Notes under the pieces: model-generated | Told to the model about the DNA's origin: nothing | Database searches by the model: none | Seen by the model: only the letters and a program-made list of their open reading frames with translations | Assembly: GCA_032250805.1 (NCBI GenBank) | Contig: JAVVEM010000013.1 | Span: 1-64,000, forward strand | Length of the DNA: 64,000 bases | Reading direction: 5' to 3' | Source: B18-G4 sp032250805 | GTDB lineage: Bacteria; Bacteroidota; Bacteroidia; Bacteroidales; B18-G4 | Program-made: the position numbers and the translations under genes | In this document: one piece after another, positions 24,581-32,402 of the stretch | How the letters are laid out: every line of letters starts with the position of its first letter | Position numbering within the stretch: the first letter of the stretch is position 1

Positions 24581-25774
24581 ATGAACGGTTATACGGCATA
24601 CCATAAAATACTGGCGCAGGCATTTTCGCTTGAAAAGGATGTTTCCGGGATATCAGATACGGGCATAGGATATAAAACCTTTTCGTTTAGTTCGAAGTCA
24701 ATTGATCACCTGCCGGTTTCGCGCGAGCTATCCCCGAATGAAAAAAAATTCCTCAGTGGAATGCCCGACAATGAGATCAGGGAAAACATTGAATTTCGTT
24801 ATCCGGTATTTCTTCCTGAAGGGAAAACGCAAATGGATAAGGTGATTATTTTGCTGCATGGATTAAACGAAAAAAGCTGGAAAAAGTATCTTCCCTGGGC
24901 ACGCGAACTTGTTTTGCGTACCGGTCAGGCAGTACTTATGTTTCCGATAAGTTTTCACATGAACCGCACACCTGCCGATTGGACAAACGTGCGCAGCATG
25001 GATATACTCAGCCGGCAACGCAGGACCAGATATACAGAGCAGTCGTGCACCAGCTTTGCCAATGCCGCTATTAGTGAACGGCTCGACAATATGCCTGAAC
25101 GCTTTGCGCTTTCAGGATATCAGAGTGTAATGGATCTCCTTAATTTGGTAAATCATATCAGCTCCGGTAAACACCCTGTATTCAAAGAAGGTTCTGAGAT
25201 CCACTTCTTTGGGTATTCTATCGGAGCTTTTTTGGCCCAGGTATTGATGATCGCAAATCCCAATGGTGTTTTTAACCAGTCGAGGTTTGTGCTTTTTGCC
25301 GGTGGAACAGTATTCAGCCATATTAACGGCACATCAAAGTTCATTATCGATCAACAGGCCTTCACACAGCTGCGAAAGTATTACTTAAATCACAACTCCT
25401 GGCGCAGCCGTACGCTTCGTGCATATGTTGAGGTGATGCAGGTGAAAAATATTGCGCGGGCTTTCATGGCCATGCTTTCGCCTGAATATTTTAAGGGCAT
25501 GCGCGAAAAGACCTTTAACCAATTCAGGGATCAGATGTTGGTTATGGCAATGAAAAACGACAAGGTGTTCCCGGCCGATGATATCTTTATGAATTTTAAA
25601 AATTCAGGAGTGAAGGTTAACCTGCTCGATCCGCCATACCGTTATTCGCACGAAACTCCTTTCCCTGTCAGTGCCGATGAGCAAAAAGCGGCACAGGTCG
25701 ATAAGTGGTTCGACATGGTTTTTACCGAGGCAGGCGACTTTTTGAGGAAATATAGTATCTACGGTTTTGAATGA
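24581..25774 (+). CDS. DUF6051 family alpha/beta-hydrolase-like protein
   Basis: A 397-residue soluble protein with no signal peptide. Residues about 88-96 (Ile-Ile-Leu-Leu-His-Gly-Leu-Asn-Glu) give the oxyanion-hole strand of the alpha/beta-hydrolase fold and Phe-Gly-Tyr-Ser-Ile-Gly-Ala-Phe (Ser213) the nucleophile elbow. A C-terminal His in Arg-Tyr-Ser-His-Glu-Thr-Pro (about residue 361) is the likely third catalytic residue. The overall sequence fits the Bacteroidota family DUF6051 as I remember it; substrates are unknown. The gene stands alone, divergent from the LytTR regulator, and is followed by a convergent gene. Confidence 0.7.
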   Translation: MNGYTAYHKILAQAFSLEKDVSGISDTGIGYKTFSFSSKSIDHLPVSRELSPNEKKFLSGMPDNEIRENIEFRYPVFLPEGKTQMDKVIILLHGLNEKSWKKYLPWARELVLRTGQAVLMFPISFHMNRTPADWTNVRSMDILSRQRRTRYTEQSCTSFANAAISERLDNMPERFALSGYQSVMDLLNLVNHISSGKHPVFKEGSEIHFFGYSIGAFLAQVLMIANPNGVFNQSRFVLFAGGTVFSHINGTSKFIIDQQAFTQLRKYYLNHNSWRSRTLRAYVEVMQVKNIARAFMAMLSPEYFKGMREKTFNQFRDQMLVMAMKNDKVFPADDIFMNFKNSGVKVNLLDPPYRYSHETPFPVSADEQKAAQVDKWFDMVFTEAGDFLRKYSIYGFE

Positions 25775-25872
25775 TCCGCAACAGCATTAACTTTGCCACA
25801 CTTTCTTTGGGGCCTATCCCGGCACAGCGGTAAATAAAAACCTGAAACCCTGTTACTAATTATAGGGAAAAT

Positions 25873-26172
25873 CTACTTTTCTTCATCAACAATTAAATAA
25901 ATATCCTCATTGTCGCGCTTCATGAGGTATTTTTCACGGCCGAATTTTTCAAGGGTAAGGGTGTCGGTGATAAGCTCACGGGTAGCTTGCCGATCTTTTT
26001 CTATTTGCGTGAGGTAATATTCTTTTTCCTGTTTTAGTTCTTTCAGCGTACGGTTCAGCCGCACCTGCCCGATGAAATTATGGGGATCGAAAAATAACAT
26101 CCACACAAGAAAAATGACGATAGTGTAAACATATTTGTTTTTAAGGCGATGGATGAAATTGTTTGTCGTCAT
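25873..26172 (-). CDS. FtsB/DivIC-like septum formation initiator
   Basis: A 99-residue bitopic membrane protein: a short N-terminus, one helix (Thr-Ile-Val-Ile-Phe-Leu-Val-Trp-Met-Leu-Phe-Phe-Asp) and a coiled coil (about 45-75), followed by the conserved Leu-x-Lys-Phe-Gly-Arg-Glu-Lys-Tyr-Leu-Met-Lys segment. This is the usual form of the Bacteroidota septum formation initiator, a partner of FtsL and FtsQ in the divisome. I chose ATG 26172; an ATG at 26208 would add a His-rich extension not typical for the family. It lies between the DUF6051 gene (convergent) and the methyltransferase gene, on the same strand as the latter. Confidence 0.82.
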   Translation of the reverse strand: MTTNNFIHRLKNKYVYTIVIFLVWMLFFDPHNFIGQVRLNRTLKELKQEKEYYLTQIEKDRQATRELITDTLTLEKFGREKYLMKRDNEDIYLIVDEEK

Positions 26173-26254
26173 GCTGCAAAAATAAGGATTGTCATGGTGC
26201 GAAAACATTGTGTTGTTTAATTCTTTTCATCAATAGATTGTTGATAAGATTGGT

Positions 26255-27001
26255 TTAATTTTTTAATGCCCGCACAAAATAATAATTGGTATCGGGGTAA
26301 AAATTGCGTTTTACCGATGTAAATCCCGATTCATGCAGGGCGGGTTTTAATTGGGCATATCCAAGCGGAAAAAAATCGAACACAAATTTTTTATATTCCG
26401 TTGTTTTTATGTCAAGCGTGTCAACATGCATTTTACATACCGTGTTCCAACCTGTGAGGTCCCAGTAATAGCGTACCCGCATTTCCGATCCTTTTTTTCC
26501 GGCTTCAAATTCCTGCGGCTTCAGGTTATTTTCTGCAAAGGTCTTTTCCCAGTTGCGGATATCGAAACAGAAAGTGCCCCCATCGCAGAGGCTCCGGAAA
26601 ATCCCGTTCAGTGATTGCGCCAGCATGTTCATGCCTTCCAGGTGAGAGAAAGAATTTCCGGGGCTCATAATGAACTGATATTGCATGCCTGAATTTTCCG
26701 ACAGCTCTTTCCATGAGCTACGGAAAAAATGTATCTTCACTTTTGCAAACTGCGCTTTTTCCCGGGCTTTTTCCAGCATACTTTCGCTGATGTCGGAAGC
26801 ATAAACCTTAAACCCCTGTCGGGCCAGCCATATGGCGTGATCGCCGGTGCCGCACGAGCAATCAAGCACTGCAGCACCTTTTTTGAGGTTTTTCAGGATC
26901 TTTTGGGCTTTTATCCTGAAAAACAGGGCGCCATCGTCACCCTCCGAAAGATGGTCGTAAATTGATGCGATGTCGTTGTATTGCTGGCGTATACGCTTCA
27001 C
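26255..27001 (-). CDS. Class I SAM-dependent methyltransferase
   Basis: A 248-residue soluble protein with the SAM-binding motif I Val-Leu-Asp-Cys-Ser-Cys-Gly-Thr-Gly-Asp (about 43-52), the acidic residue of motif II in Tyr-Ala-Ser-Asp-Ile-Ser (about 65-70) and motif IV near Ser-Pro-Gly-Asn-Ser-Phe-Ser-His. This resembles small-molecule methyltransferases of the UbiE/glycine N-methyltransferase type rather than RNA enzymes, but the substrate is unknown. It starts with GTG at 27001; no in-frame ATG precedes it before a stop. The HD-domain gene ends 40 bases upstream on the same strand. Confidence 0.8.
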   Translation of the reverse strand: MKRIRQQYNDIASIYDHLSEGDDGALFFRIKAQKILKNLKKGAAVLDCSCGTGDHAIWLARQGFKVYASDISESMLEKAREKAQFAKVKIHFFRSSWKELSENSGMQYQFIMSPGNSFSHLEGMNMLAQSLNGIFRSLCDGGTFCFDIRNWEKTFAENNLKPQEFEAGKKGSEMRVRYYWDLTGWNTVCKMHVDTLDIKTTEYKKFVFDFFPLGYAQLKPALHESGFTSVKRNFYPDTNYYFVRALKN

Positions 27002-27041
27002 TTCTGAATGGATAATTTGTCATTTACGGTCTTCAGTTTTC

Positions 27042-27599
27042 TTATAACCCCAAACGATCACTGATCCCCCGCATGGCAAAGATGGCAAGTTCGGCGAATT
27101 CGGGCAGGGGGATGCCGATCTTCTCGCATTCGCGAATGGCATCGCGGTTGACCGAGGCGGCAAAAGCCTTTTCCTTCATTCGTTTTACAACAGATTTTTG
27201 CTTAACACCCGACAGCTTTTTGTCGGGGTAAACCAGGGTTGTTGCTACTATAAGACCGGTGATGGTTTCACCGGCGGCCAATGCATGATGAAACTCCTTG
27301 GTACGTGGTAGGCCGGTTGCTTCCTCATTGTGCAGTTTAATGGCTTCAATGCTTTCCTCGTCCATGCCGGCTTCCCTGAGTATAGTCACTCCTTCAAGGC
27401 CATGCCTTTTTGGGTCGGCGTCAGTGATTTCTACATCAATATCATGCAGAAGGCCGGCAATTCCCCATTGATCTTCGTCCCTTCCAAGTTTTTTTGCCAG
27501 CGCCCGCAGCACCGCTTCCGAGGCGTAACAGTGATTCTTCATGCGCTCGTTTTTTATATAGCGGTCGAGAAGTTCCAGGGCCTTGTCGCGTGTCATCAT
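27042..27599 (-). CDS. HDIG-type phosphohydrolase
   Basis: A 185-residue soluble HD-domain protein. The metal-binding residues are His in Lys-Asn-His-Cys (about residue 22), the His-Asp pair in Leu-Leu-His-Asp-Ile-Asp (about 52-53), and later His and Asp residues in Lys-Leu-His-Asn and nearby. This short HDIG form is found across Bacteroidota and Firmicutes and is presumed to hydrolyse a nucleotide or phosphate ester; the substrate is unknown. The ATG at 27599 is followed by a second ATG. It is 42 bases downstream of the MOSC-Mog gene on the same strand. Confidence 0.82.
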   Translation of the reverse strand: MMTRDKALELLDRYIKNERMKNHCYASEAVLRALAKKLGRDEDQWGIAGLLHDIDVEITDADPKRHGLEGVTILREAGMDEESIEAIKLHNEEATGLPRTKEFHHALAAGETITGLIVATTLVYPDKKLSGVKQKSVVKRMKEKAFAASVNRDAIRECEKIGIPLPEFAELAIFAMRGISDRLGL

Positions 27600-27641
27600 A
27601 TATTTTGTTTAGGGGTGAATGTCTGATTTAATAAGGAACAA

Positions 27642-28586
27642 TTAATGGGTATCTAACCCATGCAGCATATACACCATATGCCTGAGCGATTTTGTGATCT
27701 CAGCCATATATTCGTTCACGGCCTTAACGCTTCCGGGAAGCGCAAAAAGTAAGCTTTTACCGGCAGTTCCGGCCACGCCACGGCTGAGCAAGGCATTGGG
27801 TTTCTCCATACCATATATCATACGAATCATTTCCATGATCCCGGGGATCTCCTTTTTAATCACACTGCGCAAAACCTCGGGACTGATATCTCTTGGCCCG
27901 ATGCCGGTGCCGCCCGTAGTAAAGATAAAGTCAACCCCCTGCTCAATGGCATCCAGCAACAAGGCGCTTAAAGCCTGTTCGTCATCAGGGATCAGGATAT
28001 TTTCCACCTCGTGCAGCCATTTCTGACTTTCGAAGAACTCAATCAGCAACTGGCTGAGCCGCGGCCCGCTGCGGTCTTCATATTCTCCTGCGTGAGCACG
28101 GTCGCTCAGGGTGACCACCAGGGCACTGAATACTTTTGGAATGTATTCAAGTGTGTCGCCGGCCTGCAGGTCGCCCAAACTCAGAACCCTGCAAAAAATA
28201 CCTTCTTTCGGCATTACACAATTCCCAACCTCACGGTATATGGAACAACTGTCGCCATGGCATTTTTTACCGATCTGGGTTACTTCCAGTTCAAGCTCCT
28301 TACAGTAAAAACGATCGAGGGGTGAGGCTTTATACAGTAGCATGCCTTCGGTGGTGATGTTTTCGGCAAATTCTCCGTATTTGATCTCCCTGCCGGCCAG
28401 TTTTGCGAATTTATCAACACTTTCTTTTGCCAGCATGCTTACCTGGCGGTGCCATTTTCCCGCGTGCGCATCCCCCTCAACCCCACGGTTGTTGAGGTGG
28501 ATCTCGCTTACCGGGACTTTAACGGTGCCTTTTTTTTCTGATATGTTTACTGAAAGGATTTTAACATTTGTTGATTGTATGCTCAT
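27642..28586 (-). CDS. MOSC domain fused to MogA/MoaB-type molybdopterin adenylyltransferase
   Basis: A 314-residue two-domain protein. Residues about 5-148 are a MOSC domain, with the conserved Cys in Ile-Gly-Lys-Lys-Cys-His-Gly and a second Cys-rich stretch; MOSC domains carry sulfur or bind the molybdenum cofactor. Residues about 152-312 are a MogA/MoaB domain (Thr-Leu-Ser-Asp-Arg, Thr-Thr-Gly-Gly-Thr-Gly-Ile-Gly-Pro-Arg-Asp, Ala-Leu-Pro-Gly-Ser), which adenylates molybdopterin before metal insertion. Both parts look intact. It lies 2.5 kb from moaC-moaA-moeA on the same strand, supporting a role in molybdenum cofactor biosynthesis. ATG start at 28586. Confidence 0.9.
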   Translation of the reverse strand: MSIQSTNVKILSVNISEKKGTVKVPVSEIHLNNRGVEGDAHAGKWHRQVSMLAKESVDKFAKLAGREIKYGEFAENITTEGMLLYKASPLDRFYCKELELEVTQIGKKCHGDSCSIYREVGNCVMPKEGIFCRVLSLGDLQAGDTLEYIPKVFSALVVTLSDRAHAGEYEDRSGPRLSQLLIEFFESQKWLHEVENILIPDDEQALSALLLDAIEQGVDFIFTTGGTGIGPRDISPEVLRSVIKKEIPGIMEMIRMIYGMEKPNALLSRGVAGTAGKSLLFALPGSVKAVNEYMAEITKSLRHMVYMLHGLDTH

Positions 28587-28595
28587 CTTAATTTT

Positions 28596-28626
28596 TTTGT
28601 TTATGTATCTTATCTTGCTATATTTG
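28596..28626 (+). promoter_or_regulatory. Consensus Bacteroidota promoter of the DUF5362 gene
   Basis: TTTG at 28596-28599, exactly 19 bases, then TATATTTG at 28619-28626. The ATG follows at 28684, giving a leader of about 50 bases. Both elements are perfect matches to the consensus. Confidence 0.7.
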
Positions 28627-28683
28627 TATATCGGTCAGTGTAAATGCGCTGACGGTTCACAAAAATAACTAAAACATATTAGT

Positions 28684-29067
28684 ATGGAACAACCAAATGC
28701 AGATCAGAGTAATTTGATTAAAGAAGTTACGACTCCTGTATATCAGGCACGTGGCTGGATGAAATTTATTGGTGTCCTTATGATCATTGGTGGCATTCTT
28801 TATGCCCTTACCATTGTAGGGATCATTATCGCCTGGTTGCCAATCTGGATGGGAGTGGTGCTTTTAAAGGCAGGCTCCTCCTCGGAGCAGGCCTATTTCA
28901 GCGGTGATAAATATAGCCTGATCAAATCGCTTAACCAGATCAAACTGTATTTTACCATTATGGGCATCCTTACCCTTATTAGTATTGTATTTTCTGCAAT
29001 AGCAATTATAGCGTTTATTGCAGGAGGTTTTGCCTTTGGTGAATTTTTTGATGGCGGATATTACTAG
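28684..29067 (+). CDS. DUF5362 family membrane protein
   Basis: A 127-residue protein with a polar N-terminus, two helices at about 26-62 and one or two more at about 86-118. The Arg-Gly-Trp-Met-Lys-Phe-Ile-Gly-Val-Leu entry to the first helix and the Lys-Ala-Gly-Ser-Ser segment after the second match the DUF5362 family common in Bacteroidota. Function unknown. It is the only + strand gene between 27042 and 33558, inserted divergently from the MOSC-Mog gene and convergently to the TPR gene, so it is expressed alone from a consensus promoter. Confidence 0.75.
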   Translation: MEQPNADQSNLIKEVTTPVYQARGWMKFIGVLMIIGGILYALTIVGIIIAWLPIWMGVVLLKAGSSSEQAYFSGDKYSLIKSLNQIKLYFTIMGILTLISIVFSAIAIIAFIAGGFAFGEFFDGGYY

Positions 29068-29078
29068 AAATTTACCGA

Positions 29079-31067
29079 TCATTTATAGCAAAAGCGCTTG
29101 ATGACGCCATAAGCGCTTTTAATCCCCAGTTCGCCGGCCTTACTAAGATCGCTGCAGCCGTTGTCGAGCTGATAGAGGTATATATAAGTTAATCCGCGGT
29201 TAAACCAGGCTTCAGCCAGCCCGGGATCGAGTTTTATGGCTTGTGAATAATCAAGCACCGCACTGTTATAGTCTTTGAGCCTGCAGCGTATGTTTCCGCG
29301 ATTGAACCAGGCATATGGCAGCTTTGGGCTAAGCCCGATTACCCTGTCGTAATCCTGCAGTACAGTGGCAAAATCGGGTTCTCTTATCACATCCTCAGCC
29401 CTGGGTGCAGGGATCTTATCCCAGCTTATGGTTACATTATCAGTATAAACCCGTTCATTATACAAATACTCTTCAAGCTCATACCTGGTGTTTGCCCTGT
29501 TGAAATATGCATAAACAAATTTAGGGAAGAGCGTAATGGTGTTATCATAAGCATCGAGCGAATTTGTATAGTTATGTGCCATGCCATTTACAACTCCCTT
29601 AAGAAAATGGCCAATATAATCGGAAGAGTTTTCGCTGAGAAGGCTGTCGGCAATCGTAAGGTGATAATTAAGCGTTTCGGCATTTTCCTCAACCGCCTCG
29701 TTCATGATGATAAAGGCCAGGTCTTCCCCGTTGCTGACCGTATATTCGGTGATCTCCTTTACCGTAAATCCTTCGCGCTGTTTTCTGACAAATTCCTTGT
29801 CTTTTTTAATAAACTGTACAGTAAAATTTGGCTGTAACTCAATGCCTTCATATGCCCTGTTAAGCTCACCGGTCATATTGCCATCATTAAAATCCGATTC
29901 AAATGCAATCAGTTTTTTAAAATAGCTGGAGTCGGCATAGGTTTTCAGCAATGCTTCGGTCGATGATTCTCCATCATTAAGCATGTTTATGATCTCAAAA
30001 GCCCTGTCGCTGTCCTGCTTTGCACCCTGAAAGTCGTTCAATTGCTGTCGGGATGCTGAGCGCTGAAGGTAAGCACCGGCAAAATCAGGGAATAGCTCTA
30101 TGCATTTTGTATAGTCGGCAATGGCTTCTTTATGCTGTCCGGTAACCTGGTAAATATAAGCCCTGCCATACCAGGCATAAACATTATTGGGGTTGATCCC
30201 GATCACCATGTTGTAATCCCTGAGCGAGCCTTCATAGTTTTTCAGGCTTGCTTTGAGCCATGCCCTGTTGTAATAAGTGAGGGCATTGTAAGGATTTCCC
30301 TTGATCACGGCATCAAAGTCACGCATGGCTCCTGTGGTGTCTCCTGTATTGATCCGGGTTAAGCCCCTGTGGAAACGGGCCACCGAATTGTCGGGATCTA
30401 GGTCCATGATCTGCTCAAAATCAGCAATGGCTTTCTCATATTCTTCCGTTTCGTAATAGATCTGACCGCGTTTGAGGTAGGCATCGGTATTGAAATAGTC
30501 CAGCAAGAGCGCTTTGTTGCAATCTTCTATGGCCCCTTCGTTATTGTTCAGGTAACTTTTGGCAATGGCTCTGTAAAGATATGCATGGGCGATTGTCTTG
30601 TCGAATTTTAATGCCTGGTTAAGATCATCAATGGCTGATGCATAACGCTTCATGTTGATGCGTGTAAGACCCCTGTCGATATATATGTCGGGATTGAAGG
30701 GGTCGATCTCCAGTGCTTTGTGAAAATCGTGCTGGGCATTGGTGTAATTATACATTTGTGCCCTGGCAATGGCCCTGTAATGATAGGCATGCGAATACAG
30801 CGGGTGTATAGTCACTGCCGTGCTAAGGTCGCGGTCTGCCCCCTGGTAATCGCCCAGGTAAAGCTTGGCGATGCCTCTTAAAAAATATGGTTTGAACAGC
30901 TCGGGCTTATAAGTGATAACGATGTTGAATTTTTTGATCGATTCAGCATAGTTGGACTGGCTGAGCTCATATCGCCCCGAATGCATAAAGTGCGAAATGT
31001 TTACCTGTGCTGAGGCAAAAAGCGACAAAAGCAGGCCCAAAAGTGCTGTGATCAGAATCTTTTTCAT
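29079..31067 (-). CDS. Exported tetratricopeptide repeat protein
   Basis: A 662-residue protein with a signal peptide (Leu-Phe-Ala-Ser-Ala-Gln) and about ten TPR units in residues 25-355, a linker of about 110 residues, and three or four more units to the C-terminus, several with the canonical Trp-Phe-Asn-Arg-Gly core. TPR arrays bind other proteins; there is no catalytic domain. I chose ATG 31067 (Met-Lys-Lys) over ATG 31073. It sits 16 bases downstream of moaC and may be cotranscribed with it, but nothing in the sequence ties it to molybdenum metabolism. Confidence 0.87.
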   Translation of the reverse strand: MKKILITALLGLLLSLFASAQVNISHFMHSGRYELSQSNYAESIKKFNIVITYKPELFKPYFLRGIAKLYLGDYQGADRDLSTAVTIHPLYSHAYHYRAIARAQMYNYTNAQHDFHKALEIDPFNPDIYIDRGLTRINMKRYASAIDDLNQALKFDKTIAHAYLYRAIAKSYLNNNEGAIEDCNKALLLDYFNTDAYLKRGQIYYETEEYEKAIADFEQIMDLDPDNSVARFHRGLTRINTGDTTGAMRDFDAVIKGNPYNALTYYNRAWLKASLKNYEGSLRDYNMVIGINPNNVYAWYGRAYIYQVTGQHKEAIADYTKCIELFPDFAGAYLQRSASRQQLNDFQGAKQDSDRAFEIINMLNDGESSTEALLKTYADSSYFKKLIAFESDFNDGNMTGELNRAYEGIELQPNFTVQFIKKDKEFVRKQREGFTVKEITEYTVSNGEDLAFIIMNEAVEENAETLNYHLTIADSLLSENSSDYIGHFLKGVVNGMAHNYTNSLDAYDNTITLFPKFVYAYFNRANTRYELEEYLYNERVYTDNVTISWDKIPAPRAEDVIREPDFATVLQDYDRVIGLSPKLPYAWFNRGNIRCRLKDYNSAVLDYSQAIKLDPGLAEAWFNRGLTYIYLYQLDNGCSDLSKAGELGIKSAYGVIKRFCYK
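29090..29120. terminator. Perfect inverted repeat between convergent genes, possible terminator
   Basis: AAAAGCGCTT (29090-29099) pairs exactly with AAGCGCTTTT (29111-29120), with an 11-base loop. It begins 22 bases after the DUF5362 stop codon and lies inside the last codons of the TPR gene. Read on either strand the stem ends in four T, so it could stop transcription both ways, but the T-tract is short. Confidence 0.4.
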
Positions 31068-31083
31068 AGGCATTCAGCTAACG

Positions 31084-31536
31084 CTAAAGATCGGTTTTTG
31101 TTTTCCCGCTCAGGCTGATGTCGCCTATCTGCATATGTTTGTCGACGGCCTTGCACATATCGTAAATCGTTAATAAAGCAATGCTGACTGCGGTGAGCGC
31201 TTCCATTTCAACCCCGGTTTGACCTATGCAGCGTGCCAGGCCGGTTACCTTTATCCCATCGGGAAGGATCTCTGCATTTACTTTTACTTTGGTAAGGGCC
31301 AGGGGATGGCAGAGGGGGATCAGTTCGCTGGTGCGCTTGGCTGCCTGTATTCCGGCAATCTCGGCAACAGTGAGCACATCGCCCTTTTTGATCTCATTTT
31401 CGCGGATCAGCTCAAGGGATTTTTTACTAAGCCTGATATGACCTTCAGCTATCGCTTCGCGCTGCTGTTCAGGCTTGGCACTGATATCAACCATGCGGGC
31501 CTTACCTTTATCGTCAGTATGTGAAAGTTGTTTCAT
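31084..31536 (-). CDS. moaC: Cyclic pyranopterin monophosphate synthase MoaC
   Basis: A 150-residue protein of normal length. It converts the MoaA product 3',8-cyclo-GTP into cyclic pyranopterin monophosphate in the first stage of molybdenum cofactor synthesis. Recognised by Met-Val-Asp-Ile-Ser-Ala-Lys-Pro, Leu-Ile-Pro-Leu-Cys-His-Pro-Leu (residues about 72-79) and Gly-Val-Glu-Met-Glu-Ala-Leu-Thr-Ala-Val followed by Tyr-Asp-Met-Cys-Lys-Ala, which carry the active-site His, Glu and Lys. ATG start at 31536, 65 bases downstream of moaA on the same strand. Confidence 0.95.
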   Translation of the reverse strand: MKQLSHTDDKGKARMVDISAKPEQQREAIAEGHIRLSKKSLELIRENEIKKGDVLTVAEIAGIQAAKRTSELIPLCHPLALTKVKVNAEILPDGIKVTGLARCIGQTGVEMEALTAVSIALLTIYDMCKAVDKHMQIGDISLSGKTKTDL

Positions 31537-31601
31537 GCTTTCGGGTTTTTTATTTGGCTTTCTTCCAGAAAAATTTCAGTTGCTATGGGTTTCCGACAGT
31601 G

Positions 31602-32402
31602 CTATCCGCCGATATTGTAAAAACTGCTCTTCTGACTGCTTAAACCGCATGCCGGTTTATTTTCTACTGCCATCAACAGTGCTTTTCTTGCTCCGAGTTT
31701 TCGAACATTGTATTCCAGATCGCTGAACAGGCATGGCTTGATCATGCCGTCGGAGGTCAGGCGCAGTCTGTTGCAACTGGCACAATGACCTCCCGATCCC
31801 CCGATTACTTCTCCAAAGGTACCTTCGTGCAGATCCATTTGGGGGATGAATCGTATTTGAAGGCCCTTAATCCTGGCAAAAGCACTCACGCTCTGAGCAT
31901 CGGGCTCATCGCCATTGTGTTTTACGACACAATTGAGCTTTACCGGGTTAAGTCCGGCATCAAGGGCAGCATCAATCCCCATCAGCGCATCCTGAAGACT
32001 GCCTACACGGGTAATGGATTTATACTTTTCGGGCCTGAGGGTGTCGAGACTGATGTTTACCCGGTGCAGGCCTGCTTTTTTCAATTCGAAGGCGTATTTC
32101 GGAAGCAGGGTGCCATTGGTGGTCATTCCAAAATCGTTGATGCCTTCAATATCAGCGATCATCCTTACAAGTTCTGTAATCCCTTTTCTCACCAGTGGTT
32201 CACCCCCGGTGATCCTGACCTTGTCGACGCCCAGCCTGACTGCTTCCTCAACCACTTCAACGATCTCGTCATAGCTGAGAATATCCTTATGCTTCATAAG
32301 TTTTATGCCACTGGCAGGCATACAATATGTGCAGCGGAGGTTGCATCGGTCGGTGACCGAAATACGGAGGTAGTTTATTTTTCTGTTATATTTGTCTAAC
32401 AT
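31602..32402 (-). CDS. moaA: GTP 3',8-cyclase MoaA (short form)
   Basis: A 266-residue radical-SAM enzyme that rearranges GTP to 3',8-cyclo-GTP. The N-terminal cluster motif Cys-Asn-Leu-Arg-Cys-Thr-Tyr-Cys, the Gly-Gly-Glu-Pro SAM-binding motif, the second cluster motif Cys-x2-Cys-x13-Cys (His-Cys-Ala-Ser-Cys) and the C-terminal Gly-Gly are all present, so it should be active. It is about 60 residues shorter than the E. coli type because the stretch before the second cluster is condensed. ATG 32402 was chosen over TTG 32405. It overlaps the moeA end by 17 bases, indicating coupled translation. Confidence 0.94.
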   Translation of the reverse strand: MLDKYNRKINYLRISVTDRCNLRCTYCMPASGIKLMKHKDILSYDEIVEVVEEAVRLGVDKVRITGGEPLVRKGITELVRMIADIEGINDFGMTTNGTLLPKYAFELKKAGLHRVNISLDTLRPEKYKSITRVGSLQDALMGIDAALDAGLNPVKLNCVVKHNGDEPDAQSVSAFARIKGLQIRFIPQMDLHEGTFGEVIGGSGGHCASCNRLRLTSDGMIKPCLFSDLEYNVRKLGARKALLMAVENKPACGLSSQKSSFYNIGG

